DNA from: Buchnera aphidicola (Anoecia oenotherae)
Lineage (GTDB): Bacteria > Pseudomonadota > Gammaproteobacteria > Enterobacterales > Enterobacteriaceae
Direction: 5' to 3'
DNA: 64,000 bases
NCBI RefSeq assembly: GCF_005080765.1
Contig: NZ_CP033012.1
Location: forward strand, 438,976-502,975
Shown: positions 1-9,807 of the stretch, piece after piece
Position numbering within the stretch: position 1 is the stretch's first letter
Layout: each line of letters opens with the position of its first letter
Notes under the pieces: model-generated
The model's input: only the letters and a program-made list of their open reading frames with translations
Told to the model about the DNA's origin: nothing
Database searches by the model: none
Translations under genes and position numbers: made by a program

Positions 1-1747
1 GTTTTTCATGTAATATATTTTTTTTTATCTTTTTATTTTTTGAAAACCAAAAAGCATCTCTATTTGTTATATTCGGTATTTTTGAAAAATTATAAAATGG
101 AGGAGGAGAAGAAACAGACCACTCTAAAGTTCTTCCATCCCAAGGATCTCCAGAAAAATCTATATTCTTTTTTCTATTCTTTATAGAGAAATAAAATTGA
201 ATTACTTGACTTATTATTCCCAATAAAATTAAAAATACTCCTATACCTGAAATTAATAATAAAGTATGAAATTCTGGATCAATGTTTTGACTAATACGAC
301 GTGTCATACCCATAAATCCTAATAAATATAAAGGCATAAACGCAATAAAAAATCCAGTAATCCAAAATAAAAAAGCTATTTTTCCCCAAAATTCGTTTAA
401 AACAAACCCAAAACATTTTGGAAACCAATAGTTTATTCCTGCAAAACATCCAAAAATCACTCCTCCAATGATCATATTATGAAAATGTGCTATTAAAAAT
501 AAACTATTATGTAATACAAAATCAAGTGCTGGTATAGATAGTAATACTCCCGTCATACCTCCAATAGTAAAAGAAATTAAAAATCCTATAGTCCATAACA
601 TTGAAGAATGCATTTCAATTCTTCCTTTGTACATAGTAAATAACCAATTAAAGATTTTTACTCCAGTAGGAATTGATATAATCATTGTAGCTATACTAAA
701 AAAAGAATTCACATTAGATCCTGCTCCCATAGTAAAAAAATGGTGCAACCAAACTATGAAAGATAAAATAGTAATAACTATTGTAGCCCATACTAACGAA
801 ACATATCCAAATAAAGTTTTTTTAGAAAACGTAGAAACAATTTCAGAAAAAATTCCAAATACAGGTAAAATTAAAATATAAACTTCTGGATGACCCCAAA
901 TCCAAATTAAATTAATATACATCATAGGATTTCCATAAAAATCATTTGTAAAAAAATGGAATCCAAAATATCTATCTAAACTTAATAATGATAAAGTAGT
1001 TGTTAAAACTGGAAAAGAAATTAAAATTAATAGATTTGAGCATAGAGATGTCCAAGTAAAAACTGGCATTTTAAACATACTCATTCCTGGTGCTCGTAAT
1101 TGTATAATAGTCACTAGAAAATTAATTGCTGTTAAAGTTGTTCCTATACCTGAAATTTGCAAACTCCAAATCCAATAATCAACTCCTACTCCTGGACTAT
1201 ATATTATTTCTGATAATGGAGGGTATGCCAACCAACCTGTAGCCGCAAATTCTCCAATTCCTAACGAAATATTAATTAATATTGCTCCACTTACAGTTAA
1301 CCAAAAACTTAAATTATTCAGAAATGGAAAAGCAACATCTCTTGCCCCAATTTGCAATGGAATAATAAAATTCATAAATCCAATTATTAAAGGCATAGCT
1401 ACAAAAAAAATCATTATGACACCATGTGCAGTAAATATTTGATCATAATGATGCGGCGGTAAAAAACCTGAACTATGATTTAATGTTGAAGCTAGAATCT
1501 GTTGAATTCTCATCATAATAGCATCTGTAAAACCACGAAATAACATTACAAAAGCAAGAACCATATACATTATACCTATAGTTTTATGGTCAACCGAAGT
1601 AATCCAAATATTCCATAAGTCATTCCATTTTCTTATATATGTAATATATGAAATGATAATACTTCCAATAGTTATTATTATAAGATAAGTAATCATGATT
1701 ATAGGTTCATGATAAGGAATAGATTGTAAATTTAATTTACCAAACAT
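1..1747 (-). CDS. cyoB: Cytochrome bo3 ubiquinol oxidase subunit I, 3' end beyond window
   Basis: Heme-copper oxidase subunit I of the inner membrane: it oxidises ubiquinol, reduces O2 to water and pumps protons. I read the frame through the minus strand from an ATG at 1747 (MFGKLNLQSIPYHEP, close to E. coli CyoB). The parts I translated codon by codon show no frameshift, and the 5' and 3' ends are in phase. About 582 of roughly 660 residues lie in the window. Visible ligand motifs are FTAHGVIM (heme b His), WGHPEVYI (CuB His and its cross-linked Tyr) and WLHHFFTMGA (two further CuB His). cyoA lies 49 bp upstream, the usual cyoABCDE order. Identity is certain; the C-terminus is cut by the window edge. 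Confidence 0.97.
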   Translation of the reverse strand, partial: MFGKLNLQSIPYHEPIIMITYLIIITIGSIIISYITYIRKWNDLWNIWITSVDHKTIGIMYMVLAFVMLFRGFTDAIMMRIQQILASTLNHSSGFLPPHHYDQIFTAHGVIMIFFVAMPLIIGFMNFIIPLQIGARDVAFPFLNNLSFWLTVSGAILINISLGIGEFAATGWLAYPPLSEIIYSPGVGVDYWIWSLQISGIGTTLTAINFLVTIIQLRAPGMSMFKMPVFTWTSLCSNLLILISFPVLTTTLSLLSLDRYFGFHFFTNDFYGNPMMYINLIWIWGHPEVYILILPVFGIFSEIVSTFSKKTLFGYVSLVWATIVITILSFIVWLHHFFTMGAGSNVNSFFSIATMIISIPTGVKIFNWLFTMYKGRIEMHSSMLWTIGFLISFTIGGMTGVLLSIPALDFVLHNSLFLIAHFHNMIIGGVIFGCFAGINYWFPKCFGFVLNEFWGKIAFLFWITGFFIAFMPLYLLGFMGMTRRISQNIDPEFHTLLLISGIGVFLILLGIISQVIQFYFSIKNRKKNIDFSGDPWDGRTLEWSVSSPPPFYNFSKIPNITNRDAFWFSKNKKIKKNILHEK

Positions 1748-1796
1748 TTTTTTTCCTAAAATAATCATTTTTAATTTTATAAAATTAAAAATTTAA

Positions 1797-2657
1797 TTAT
1801 GGATAAAATTGATTAATTATATCCGTAAATATTTTTGAATACACACTAGAAAAATATTCTATATTATGATTTTGATTAGGAACAGAAATTTTTTTAAAAT
1901 CATAAAAATTATTTATATGTTTTTTAGAATTTTTAACTTTATTAACCCATTTCATAAAAATTTTAGTATTTTTACTAGATATAACTGAAAATTTCATTCC
2001 AGAAAATCCTTCTCCGCTATAATTTGCAGAAATTCCTTTAAATACTCCTATTTTATTAGAAATAAGATGTAAAGTTGTTTTCATTCCTGCCATAGCATAT
2101 ATTTGACTACCAAGTGAAGGAATAAAAAAAGAATTCATATTAGAATTAGATGTTATTTTAAAAATGATAGGTACGTTTATTGGAATAGAAATTTCATTTA
2201 TAGTTGCTATATTATATTGAGGATAAATAAATAACCATTTCCAATCTAAAGAAACAACATTTATATAAATTGGCTTTTTATCTTTTTCTAAAAAAATGCT
2301 TCTTTTTGGATCTAAATCATGCGTTGATTTCCATGTCATCTTTGCTAAAAAAAATATAATTATTATTGGAACTGTCCAAACTATAATTTCTACTGGTTTT
2401 GAATGACTCCAATTTGGATCATAATTTGCATTTTTTCTAGAAGATCGGTATAAAAAAGAAAAGAGTAAAGTCATTACAATTACTGGAACTACAATCAATA
2501 ACATAATTAAAAAAGCTGTAATTAATAATTCATATTGTTGAGTGGCTATTATCCCTTTTCCATTTAAAATGCCATTATAACTACAACCATATAACAGTAA
2601 AATAGCACTACTAATTAAAAAAATTTTAAAAACTTTACTTTTTTTTATAAATTTCAT
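1797..2657 (-). CDS. cyoA: Cytochrome bo3 ubiquinol oxidase subunit II
   Basis: Membrane-anchored subunit II of the bo3 quinol oxidase. The N-terminus is a lipoprotein signal: a short basic stretch, a hydrophobic core and the lipobox LLYGC around residue 25. Two further membrane segments and a periplasmic cupredoxin-like domain follow, with SLDWKWLFIYP, FFIPSLGSQIYAMAGM and YSGEGFSGMKF. As in E. coli CyoA, CuA ligands are not evident. A longer reading would begin at a TTG two codons upstream; I chose the ATG at 2657 because AGG sits a few bases before it and the E. coli protein starts in the same way. At 286 aa it lacks the Met/His-rich tail of E. coli CyoA (315 aa). It is the first gene of the cyo operon. 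Confidence 0.95.
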   Translation of the reverse strand: MKFIKKSKVFKIFLISSAILLLYGCSYNGILNGKGIIATQQYELLITAFLIMLLIVVPVIVMTLLFSFLYRSSRKNANYDPNWSHSKPVEIIVWTVPIIIIFFLAKMTWKSTHDLDPKRSIFLEKDKKPIYINVVSLDWKWLFIYPQYNIATINEISIPINVPIIFKITSNSNMNSFFIPSLGSQIYAMAGMKTTLHLISNKIGVFKGISANYSGEGFSGMKFSVISSKNTKIFMKWVNKVKNSKKHINNFYDFKKISVPNQNHNIEYFSSVYSKIFTDIINQFYP

Positions 2658-2850
2658 TTGCAAACCTAATTAGATTATAAATAAAATTACTTGTTTAATA
2701 TTTTTACCTAACATAAGTTAATGTATAAAATATTAATATAACTAGTAAATTTTTGCTATATGTACAAAATAACTTATAATAATTTAATTAAAAACAATTA
2801 ACTTTAATTTTATTATTATAATATTAATATTATTTAATAAAGAGTATTTT

Positions 2851-3150
2851 ATGAAAAATTTGTTAAAAAAAATTTTACAAAAAAATTTATCTACTACTAC
2901 TTTACTAATTTTTAATAATAGTAAATTTCATTTAATAAAAAAAAATCATAGTCATTATAAATTAATTATTGTATCTGAACGTTTTTCTTCCTTATCCTTA
3001 ATACGTAGACATCAACTAGTGAATTCAATTTTATTAAAAAATAACATTTCTATTTATTCTATTGATTTATATACTTATACACAAATAGAATGGAATACTA
3101 AAAAAAATAGTGAAAGTTATAAAATTATTTGTTCAAATAAACGATCTTAA
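2851..3150 (+). CDS. bolA: BolA family protein
   Basis: Small BolA/IbaG-family protein of 99 aa (E. coli BolA has 105). The family works with monothiol glutaredoxins in iron-sulfur trafficking and affects cell shape in E. coli. The class II KH-like core is recognisable: HYKLIIVSERFSSLSLIRRHQLVNSIL, with the conserved SERF and RRHQ, then IYSIDLYTYTQIEW matching the E. coli HTYT-x-x-EW end. It begins at an ATG with AAAGAG ten bases upstream. It is divergent from cyoA and upstream of tig, as in E. coli once ampG and yajG are removed. The C-terminal tail is shorter than in E. coli. Confidence 0.9.
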   Translation: MKNLLKKILQKNLSTTTLLIFNNSKFHLIKKNHSHYKLIIVSERFSSLSLIRRHQLVNSILLKNNISIYSIDLYTYTQIEWNTKKNSESYKIICSNKRS

Positions 3151-3507
3151 TAAGATGAGTAATAATTAATTTTAAATCAATAGAAATATATTCATATATA
3201 TTTAATAAATGTTTAAATTATATGTAATATCTAATTATTATATAAAATAAAACATAGTATATTATACTTGATAATTATGTTTTTTGATCAATTTAAACTA
3301 TATAACGCTACTAATTATTTAGTACCTTTAAAGTATTAGTAACAATAATTACTACATGTACATTTCATTTTTCTATAACTGTTATTAATTTATGTAATTT
3401 TTAAACGTAAATTAAAAGTAAAATAAAAATAAAAAAATTTTTATTTCTTTAGATTCTATACATATTTTATAAATGTATTTAAATAATTATACTTTATTGG
3501 AATTAGT
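3151..3507. other. Intergenic region bolA-tig, no gene seen
   Basis: 357 bp of AT-rich sequence without a credible reading frame. The only structure I see is a pair of 7-base inverted repeats, TACTAAT at 3309-3315 and ATTAGTA at 3335-3341. No U-tract follows, so I do not call it a terminator. The tig promoter presumably lies here but I cannot place it. Confidence 0.6.
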
Positions 3508-4797
3508 ATGAAAAAGAAAAAAAAAGAAAATAAAACAATCACATCTCATTTAGTAACATTAAACATTAGCAAACAAGAATTTTTAAAAAGAATAAATCTA
3601 GAAAGTATAATATTAAAAAAAAATATATCTCTACATGGTTTCAGAAAAGGAAAAGTGCCATTAAATATTATATATGAAATGCATAAAAATGAAATTATGC
3701 AAAAATCACTTACATATCTGATGGAAAAAAATTTTTTAGATTATCTTAATAAAAAAAAATGTAAAATATTAGAATATCCAAAATATATTTTTCAGGGATA
3801 TTCTCTTAATAAAACTATTACTTATTCCGTTAAGTTTTATGAATATTTATCCCCTTCGATACAATCAATAAAAAATACTACAATCATAAAGCCAATAATT
3901 AATATTACTAATTCAGATAAATCTTTTTATTTAAAAAAAATATATAAAAATTATTTATCATGGAAAAACACATCTTATTCGCTAATACAAAAGTCAGATA
4001 AAATTACTATCGATTATGAATTAAAGTTTAATAACCTATATATTGAAAAATATAAAACAAAAAATTTTTCTTTTACTATAGAAAACAAATTGCTTTTTTC
4101 TGAAATTCGAAACAAACTATTAGGACATAAAATAGGCGATATTTGTAATATATATAAAACATTTTCGTCAAATTATTGTGAAAAAGAACTTAAAGGAAAA
4201 AAAGTAAAAATTGTAATTTTAATCAAAAATGTAGAAAAACCATGTTTGTCTATTTCAAAAAAAAGAGAATTTTTAAAAAAAATTAAAAATAATTTATTTA
4301 ATACTATTAAAAAAAAAATAAAAATAGAATCAAATGTTTTAAAAAAAATATATATTAAAAAACAAGTTATTAATAATATTTTAAAAAGAAATTCTATATC
4401 TTTCCCAAAAAAAATAATAAAAGAAGAAATGGATTTAATATATAAGTATTATAATGTTAAATATAAAAAAAATTTTAGATGTTTACTTTCAGTTTATTCA
4501 GAAAAAAAAGTAAAAACTGAAGCTATAAAAAATTTAATTTTAAAATTAACTTTTAAAAAAATTATTAACGATAATCCAATTGTTATTGACAAAAATATTA
4601 TTCAAAAATTTTTTCAAAATTATTTAAAAGAAAAAAATATATATTCAAGATATCTAAATACTTATTACAAAAATACAGAAATAAGAAAAAAAGTAGATAA
4701 CCATATTATAGAAAAGCAAATTTATTTATCTTTACTAAAGATAATGAAAATTATATATAAAAAATATTCTTTTCAACAGTTTTTAAAAAAAATCTAA
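3508..4797 (+). CDS. tig: Trigger factor
   Basis: Ribosome-associated chaperone and peptidyl-prolyl isomerase that meets nascent chains at L23. The signature HGFRKGKVPLNIIYEM at residues 44-59 is the ribosome-docking loop (G-F-R-x-G-x-x-P). The middle PPIase domain is visible around SDKITIDYEL, LLGHKIGDI and LKGKKVKIVILIKNVE, followed by a helical C-terminal arm. Length is 429 aa against 432 in E. coli. The protein is very lysine- and asparagine-rich, and much of the C-terminal arm has lost recognisable identity. The start has an ATG followed by MKKKKKENK. It heads the tig-clpP-clpX-lon block conserved in Enterobacterales. Confidence 0.92.
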   Translation: MKKKKKENKTITSHLVTLNISKQEFLKRINLESIILKKNISLHGFRKGKVPLNIIYEMHKNEIMQKSLTYLMEKNFLDYLNKKKCKILEYPKYIFQGYSLNKTITYSVKFYEYLSPSIQSIKNTTIIKPIINITNSDKSFYLKKIYKNYLSWKNTSYSLIQKSDKITIDYELKFNNLYIEKYKTKNFSFTIENKLLFSEIRNKLLGHKIGDICNIYKTFSSNYCEKELKGKKVKIVILIKNVEKPCLSISKKREFLKKIKNNLFNTIKKKIKIESNVLKKIYIKKQVINNILKRNSISFPKKIIKEEMDLIYKYYNVKYKKNFRCLLSVYSEKKVKTEAIKNLILKLTFKKIINDNPIVIDKNIIQKFFQNYLKEKNIYSRYLNTYYKNTEIRKKVDNHIIEKQIYLSLLKIMKIIYKKYSFQQFLKKI

Positions 4798-4983
4798 ACA
4801 AATGAAAATTTTTAAACAATAAATATTGTATTATCTATATACTATCTTTTAATAATATTCAATGTATTTATATGTTGTATATTTTATATACTAAAATTAA
4901 AATGTTTTATATATGTAATAATTGTTTTTATTTTTTATAAATTTATCACTTTTAACAAATTAAATATAATTAATAGAAAAAAT

Positions 4984-5610
4984 ATGTATAAAAATAAAAT
5001 ATATCAAAATTATGTAAAAAATTATTCACATCTTATTCCTATGGTAGTAGAAAATCATGAAAGAGGAGAAAGATCTTACGATATATATTCTCGTTTATTA
5101 AAAGATCGGATTATATTTATAACAGGATCTATAGAAGATAATATGGCTAATACCGTAATAGCCCAACTCCTATTTTTAGAATCTGAAGACAAAGATAAAG
5201 ACATCTTTTTATATATTAATTCTCCAGGAGGAATTATTAGTGCAGGTATGTCTATTTACGATACAATGCAATTTATAACTCCAGAAGTAAACACTATTTG
5301 TATAGGACAAGCATGTTCTATGGCGGCTTTTTTGCTTGCTGCTGGAAATGTAAAAAAAAGATATTCCCTTCCTAATTCTAGAATTATGATTCATCAACCT
5401 TTAGGACAATACAAAGGACAAGCATCTGACGTTGAAATACATGCTAAAGAAATTTTGTTTATAAAAAAAAAAATGAATAAAATTCTTGCTGAAATGACTA
5501 AAAATACTTTTGAAAAAATAGAAATGGATACTGAAAGAGATCGTTTTTTAAGTGCTCACGAAGCAAAAGAATATGGTTTAATTGATTCTATCCTAACAAC
5601 TAGAATATAA
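4984..5610 (+). CDS. clpP: ATP-dependent Clp protease proteolytic subunit
   Basis: Serine peptidase that forms the tetradecameric chamber of ClpXP. The catalytic triad is intact: Ser112 in GQACSMAAFLL, His137 in RIMIHQPLG and Asp186 in TERDRF, one position off E. coli (111, 136, 185). The oxyanion-side motif YINSPGG is at residues 77-83. At 208 aa it is full length, including the short N-terminal propeptide region. It is followed 113 bp downstream by its unfoldase partner clpX. Sequence conservation is far higher than in the neighbouring tig, as expected for strong purifying selection. Confidence 0.97.
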   Translation: MYKNKIYQNYVKNYSHLIPMVVENHERGERSYDIYSRLLKDRIIFITGSIEDNMANTVIAQLLFLESEDKDKDIFLYINSPGGIISAGMSIYDTMQFITPEVNTICIGQACSMAAFLLAAGNVKKRYSLPNSRIMIHQPLGQYKGQASDVEIHAKEILFIKKKMNKILAEMTKNTFEKIEMDTERDRFLSAHEAKEYGLIDSILTTRI

Positions 5611-5723
5611 ATTCTATTATTTTGTTTAAATTTAACAATTATTTGTATAAATAAAGTTTATATTTTTTATTAGAAATTTATAAACTACAAAATTAAATAT
5701 AAACTTTATATGTAAGGTTTCTT

Positions 5724-6974
5724 ATGAACGACGATATTAAAAAAAAAGTTGAATCCATGTTATATTGTTCTTTTTGCAATAAGTCTGAAAATAAAATAAA
5801 AAAAATTATTACTGGAAAAAATGTATCTATTTGTGAAGAATGTATTCTTTTATGTAATAAAATAATTACACAAGAAAAAAATAGCGAAATCAGTCAATTT
5901 ATGTGTAAAATACATTTAACTCCACATGAAATATACGAACATTTAAATCATCATATAATCGGACAAAAAAAATCTAAAAAAATACTTTCTGTAGCAGTAT
6001 ATAATCATTATAAACGCATTAAAAAAAACATTTTCGAAAACGATCAAATTGAATGCGAAAAAAGTAATGTTTTACTAATAGGACCAACTGGAAGCGGGAA
6101 AACATTATTAGCTAAAACATTAGCAAAAGTTATAGACGTTCCTTTTGTTATAGTTGACGCCACTACGTTAACTGAAGCAGGATACGTAGGCGAAGACGTT
6201 GAAAATATCATACAAAAACTATTAAGAACTTGTAATTTTGATATTAAAAAAGCTGAACGAGGAATTATTTATATTGATGAAATAGATAAAATTGCACGAA
6301 AATCTGAAAACGTTTCTATTACTAGAGATGTTTCTGGAGAAGGAGTGCAACAATCGCTACTAAAAATAATTGAAGGAACAATAACTTCTGTTCCACCTCA
6401 AGGTGGAAGGAAACATCCTAATCAAGAATTTTTACACGTTAACACTTCTAATATTCTATTTATATGTGGTGGAGCTTTTCATGGATTAGAAAAAATTATT
6501 TCAAAAAGAATCCATACTACTAATTCTATCGGATTTCATTCTGTTCTCAACAATATAAAAAAACATAACTATAATTTATTAGAAAAAATAGAACCCAAGG
6601 ACTTAATAAAATTCGGATTAATCCCAGAATTTGTTGGAAGATTACCTATACTTACAAATGTAAAAGAACTAGATTATAAATCTTTATCAAAGATATTAAC
6701 TAAACCAAAAAATGCATTAGTTAAACAATATCAAACACTTTTTAAAATTGAAGGGGTAGAATTAAAATTCTGTGATCAGTCTATTAAAGCAATAGCAAAA
6801 AAAGCATTACGAAAAAATATAGGGGCTAGAGGATTACGTTCTATTTTAGAAAACATTTTATTAGACACTATGTTTAATTTACCTTCTGTTAAGAATGTAA
6901 AAAAAATATTAATTACAGAAGACACTGTTTATAATAATTCTGATCCAGTATTAATATATAAAACAAAAAATTAA
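5724..6974 (+). CDS. clpX: Clp protease ATP-binding unfoldase subunit
   Basis: AAA+ unfoldase that feeds substrates to ClpP. The N-terminal zinc-binding domain has Cys15, Cys18, Cys37 and Cys40 (YCSFC ... CEECILLC). The ATPase module has Walker A GPTGSGKT, the pore loop GYVGED, Walker B IIYIDEIDKI and sensor-2 region RKNIGARGLRSI near the C-terminus. The IGF-type ClpP-contact loop appears as NSIGFHS. Length is 416 aa (E. coli 424). The start ATG has a good ribosome site, TAAGG, seven to eight bases upstream. It lies between clpP and lon as in E. coli. Confidence 0.97.
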   Translation: MNDDIKKKVESMLYCSFCNKSENKIKKIITGKNVSICEECILLCNKIITQEKNSEISQFMCKIHLTPHEIYEHLNHHIIGQKKSKKILSVAVYNHYKRIKKNIFENDQIECEKSNVLLIGPTGSGKTLLAKTLAKVIDVPFVIVDATTLTEAGYVGEDVENIIQKLLRTCNFDIKKAERGIIYIDEIDKIARKSENVSITRDVSGEGVQQSLLKIIEGTITSVPPQGGRKHPNQEFLHVNTSNILFICGGAFHGLEKIISKRIHTTNSIGFHSVLNNIKKHNYNLLEKIEPKDLIKFGLIPEFVGRLPILTNVKELDYKSLSKILTKPKNALVKQYQTLFKIEGVELKFCDQSIKAIAKKALRKNIGARGLRSILENILLDTMFNLPSVKNVKKILITEDTVYNNSDPVLIYKTKN

Positions 6975-7054
6975 TAAGCATATATATATAACGATAAATA
7001 CTAATATTATTAAAACAATCAAAATGTTCATAAAATACGTTTGTCACATAGTTA

Positions 7055-7085
7055 TTGAAAAAGTTTGATTGCCATACGCTATAAT
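7055..7085 (+). promoter_or_regulatory. Candidate promoter upstream of lon
   Basis: TTGAAA at 7055-7060 and a perfect TATAAT at 7080-7085, 80 bp before the lon start. The 19-bp spacer is longer than the usual 17. TTGAAA is also the sigma-32 -35 element, but no CCCCAT-like -10 lies at the right distance, so heat-shock control is not shown. TATAAT arises often by chance in AT-rich DNA, hence the low confidence. Confidence 0.3.
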
Positions 7086-7165
7086 CATTAATTATTCATA
7101 TAATTATTAACTTAGTTAAAAATCAATTTTTTCAAATTAGTTTAAAAATATAAAGGTCTATATTA

Positions 7166-9523
7166 ATGAATATTGACATATTAGAAAAAATTATTAAAAT
7201 TTCTATTTTACCATTACGAGATGTTGTAGTGTATCCCTATATGGTTATTCCTTTATTTGTAGGAAGAAAAAAATCAATTCAATGCATAGAATATGCTATG
7301 GATCATGATAAAAAAATACTGTTAATAACTCAAAAAAAATCAACTGTAGAAGAACCTAAAGAATCTGATTTATTTAAAGTTGGAACTGTAGCTAAAATTC
7401 TCCAAATGTTAAAATTACCAGATGGAACAGTAAAAGTACTAGTAGAAGGATTATTTCGTGCAAAAATAAAAAACTTTATAGAAGAAAAAAAAGAATATTT
7501 CCTTGCACATATTTGTAAAAACAAATCTGAACCTGTAGAAGAAAAAAAAGTTACTGTTTTATTAAGAACAACTATTAACCAATTTAAGACTTACATAAAA
7601 TTAAATAAAAAAATTCCTTTTGATATATTGACTACTCTGAAAGAAATAGATGATCCAGAAAAATTAGCAGATACCATCGCATCTCATATTCCGCTAAAAT
7701 TATCATCAAAACAATTAATACTAGAATTAACAAATGTTGAGAAAAGATTAGAAAATATAATGAGTGCAATGGAATCAGAAATTGATTTACTAGAAATTGA
7801 AAAAAAAATTAGAAATCGTGTTAAGAACCAAATGGAAAAAAGCCAAAGAGATTATTATTTAAATGAACAAATAAAAGCTATTCAAAAAGAGTTAGGAGAA
7901 TCAGATATAAATTTAGACGAAAATGAAAGTTTAGAAAAAAAAATTAAAACAAGTAAGATGCCTAAAGATGCTAAAAAAAAAGCTATATCGGAACTTCAAA
8001 AATTAAAAATGATGTCTTCTATGTCTGCAGAAGCTACTGTTATCAGAAACTATATTGACTGGATATTGCAAGTTCCATGGAATATAAAAAACAAAACTAA
8101 AAAAAATTTAAATACAGCAAAACATATACTAGATAACGATCATTATGGGTTAGATAATATAAAAGAAAGAATTCTAGAATTTCTTGCTGTACAAAATAGA
8201 ACAAAAAAATTGAAAGGTCCAATATTATGTTTAGTGGGACCTCCTGGAGTAGGAAAAACATCATTAGGAAAATCTATAGCAAAAGCTACTGGTCGAAAAT
8301 ATATTAGAATGGCATTAGGTGGAATAAAAGATGAAGCTGAAATAAGAGGTCATCGCAGAACATATATTGGTTCTATGCCTGGAAAAATAATTCAAAAAAT
8401 AGCCAAGGTTGGAGTTAAAAATCCTCTTTTTTTACTAGATGAAATTGATAAAATGGCTTTTGATATTAGAATAGATCCAGTAGCAGCATTATTAGAAGTT
8501 TTAGACATAGAACAAAACATAGCTTTTAATGATCATTACTTAGAAATAGATTATGACCTTTCTGATGTGATGTTTATAGCTACTGCTAATTCTACAAACA
8601 TTCCTACACCATTATTAGATAGAATGGAAATTTTACGAATTTCTGGATATACAGAAGATGAAAAAACAAATATAGCAAAAAATTATTTATACAATAAACA
8701 AATGAATAGAAATGCTTTAAAAAGTACAGAACTTGTTATACAAGATGATGCGTTAATTAATATAATTAGGTATTATACTCGCGAGTCTGGAGTTAGAAAT
8801 TTAGAAAGAGAAATATCAAAGATATGCAGAAAAACAGTAAAGAAAATATTATTAAAAGAAACTTGTACAACTGTGTTAATTGACAAGAAAAATTTAAAAA
8901 AATATTTAGGAGTTAAAAAATTTCATTTTGGAAAAACAAGATCTTCTAATCATATAGGTCAAGTCACTGGTTTAGCATGGACTGAAGTAGGAGGAGAAAT
9001 TCTTACTATTGAAACAGCTTGTGTATCTGGAAAAGGAAAATTAACATATACAGGATCATTAGGAAAAGTAATGAAAGAATCAATTCAAACTGCTTTAACA
9101 GTAGTAAGATCACAAGCTAAATATTTAGGAATAAAAAGGAATTTTTATGAAAAAAAAGATGTGCACGTACATGTACCTGAAGGAGCTATACCTAAAGATG
9201 GACCAAGCGCAGGAATAGCTATGTGTACCGCTATAGTATCTTGTTTAACTCATAACCCAGTTAAATCAAACATAGCTATGACAGGAGAGATTACATTAAG
9301 TGGGAGAGTACTAAGCATAGGAGGGTTAAAAGAAAAACTGTTAGCCGCACGCAGAAGCGGTATTAAAACCGTAATTATACCTAAAGAAAATAAAATACAT
9401 TTAGAAGAAATTGAAAAAAACATTAAATCTAATCTAAAAATTACTACAGTAGAAACAATAAAAGAAGTATTAATTTTAGCATTAGAAAAAAAACCGTACT
9501 TAACTGACAATTTTACAAAATAA
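7166..9523 (+). CDS. lon: ATP-dependent protease Lon
   Basis: AAA+ serine protease that degrades damaged and regulatory proteins in the cytosol. The N-terminal substrate-binding domain (ILPLRDVVVYPYMVIPLFVGR) leads into a coiled-coil, then Walker A GPPGVGKT, Walker B PLFLLDEIDKM and the C-terminal peptidase domain. The catalytic dyad is present: Ser681 in KDGPSAGIAM and Lys724 in GGLKEKLLAA, the same 43-residue spacing as E. coli Ser679/Lys722. Length is 785 aa (E. coli 784). It starts at an ATG with AAAGG upstream. hupB, which follows lon in E. coli, is missing from the 284-bp gap before ppiD. Confidence 0.97.
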   Translation: MNIDILEKIIKISILPLRDVVVYPYMVIPLFVGRKKSIQCIEYAMDHDKKILLITQKKSTVEEPKESDLFKVGTVAKILQMLKLPDGTVKVLVEGLFRAKIKNFIEEKKEYFLAHICKNKSEPVEEKKVTVLLRTTINQFKTYIKLNKKIPFDILTTLKEIDDPEKLADTIASHIPLKLSSKQLILELTNVEKRLENIMSAMESEIDLLEIEKKIRNRVKNQMEKSQRDYYLNEQIKAIQKELGESDINLDENESLEKKIKTSKMPKDAKKKAISELQKLKMMSSMSAEATVIRNYIDWILQVPWNIKNKTKKNLNTAKHILDNDHYGLDNIKERILEFLAVQNRTKKLKGPILCLVGPPGVGKTSLGKSIAKATGRKYIRMALGGIKDEAEIRGHRRTYIGSMPGKIIQKIAKVGVKNPLFLLDEIDKMAFDIRIDPVAALLEVLDIEQNIAFNDHYLEIDYDLSDVMFIATANSTNIPTPLLDRMEILRISGYTEDEKTNIAKNYLYNKQMNRNALKSTELVIQDDALINIIRYYTRESGVRNLEREISKICRKTVKKILLKETCTTVLIDKKNLKKYLGVKKFHFGKTRSSNHIGQVTGLAWTEVGGEILTIETACVSGKGKLTYTGSLGKVMKESIQTALTVVRSQAKYLGIKRNFYEKKDVHVHVPEGAIPKDGPSAGIAMCTAIVSCLTHNPVKSNIAMTGEITLSGRVLSIGGLKEKLLAARRSGIKTVIIPKENKIHLEEIEKNIKSNLKITTVETIKEVLILALEKKPYLTDNFTK

Positions 9524-9686
9524 TTACTATTATTTTGCAACTGGTGAAATTAAATATTTTACCAGTGTGTATTTTTATAAGAAAATATTATATAACTTAA
9601 CTGTATATTTTTTAAAATAAAATTTTTTAATAATCCAAACATTAAATAATTTTTAACTATAAAATATCGATTTTATATTATATACT

Positions 9687-9719
<33 letters not shown>

Positions 9720-9807
9720 TTGTAATTTACACACTTATATATTTGCATTTTTTAATTAATTTAAATCAAATTAAATTTCATTTTTTATAATCAAGGCTAA
9801 TTTCAAA

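Noticed and set aside
627..881. Plus-strand open frame of 84 codons
   Set aside because: It is antisense to cyoB, whose minus-strand translation is continuous and highly conserved here.
7055..7078. Sigma-32 heat-shock promoter of lon
   Set aside because: TTGAAA fits the -35, but the nearest CCAT-like sequence is only about nine bases away, too close for sigma-32.
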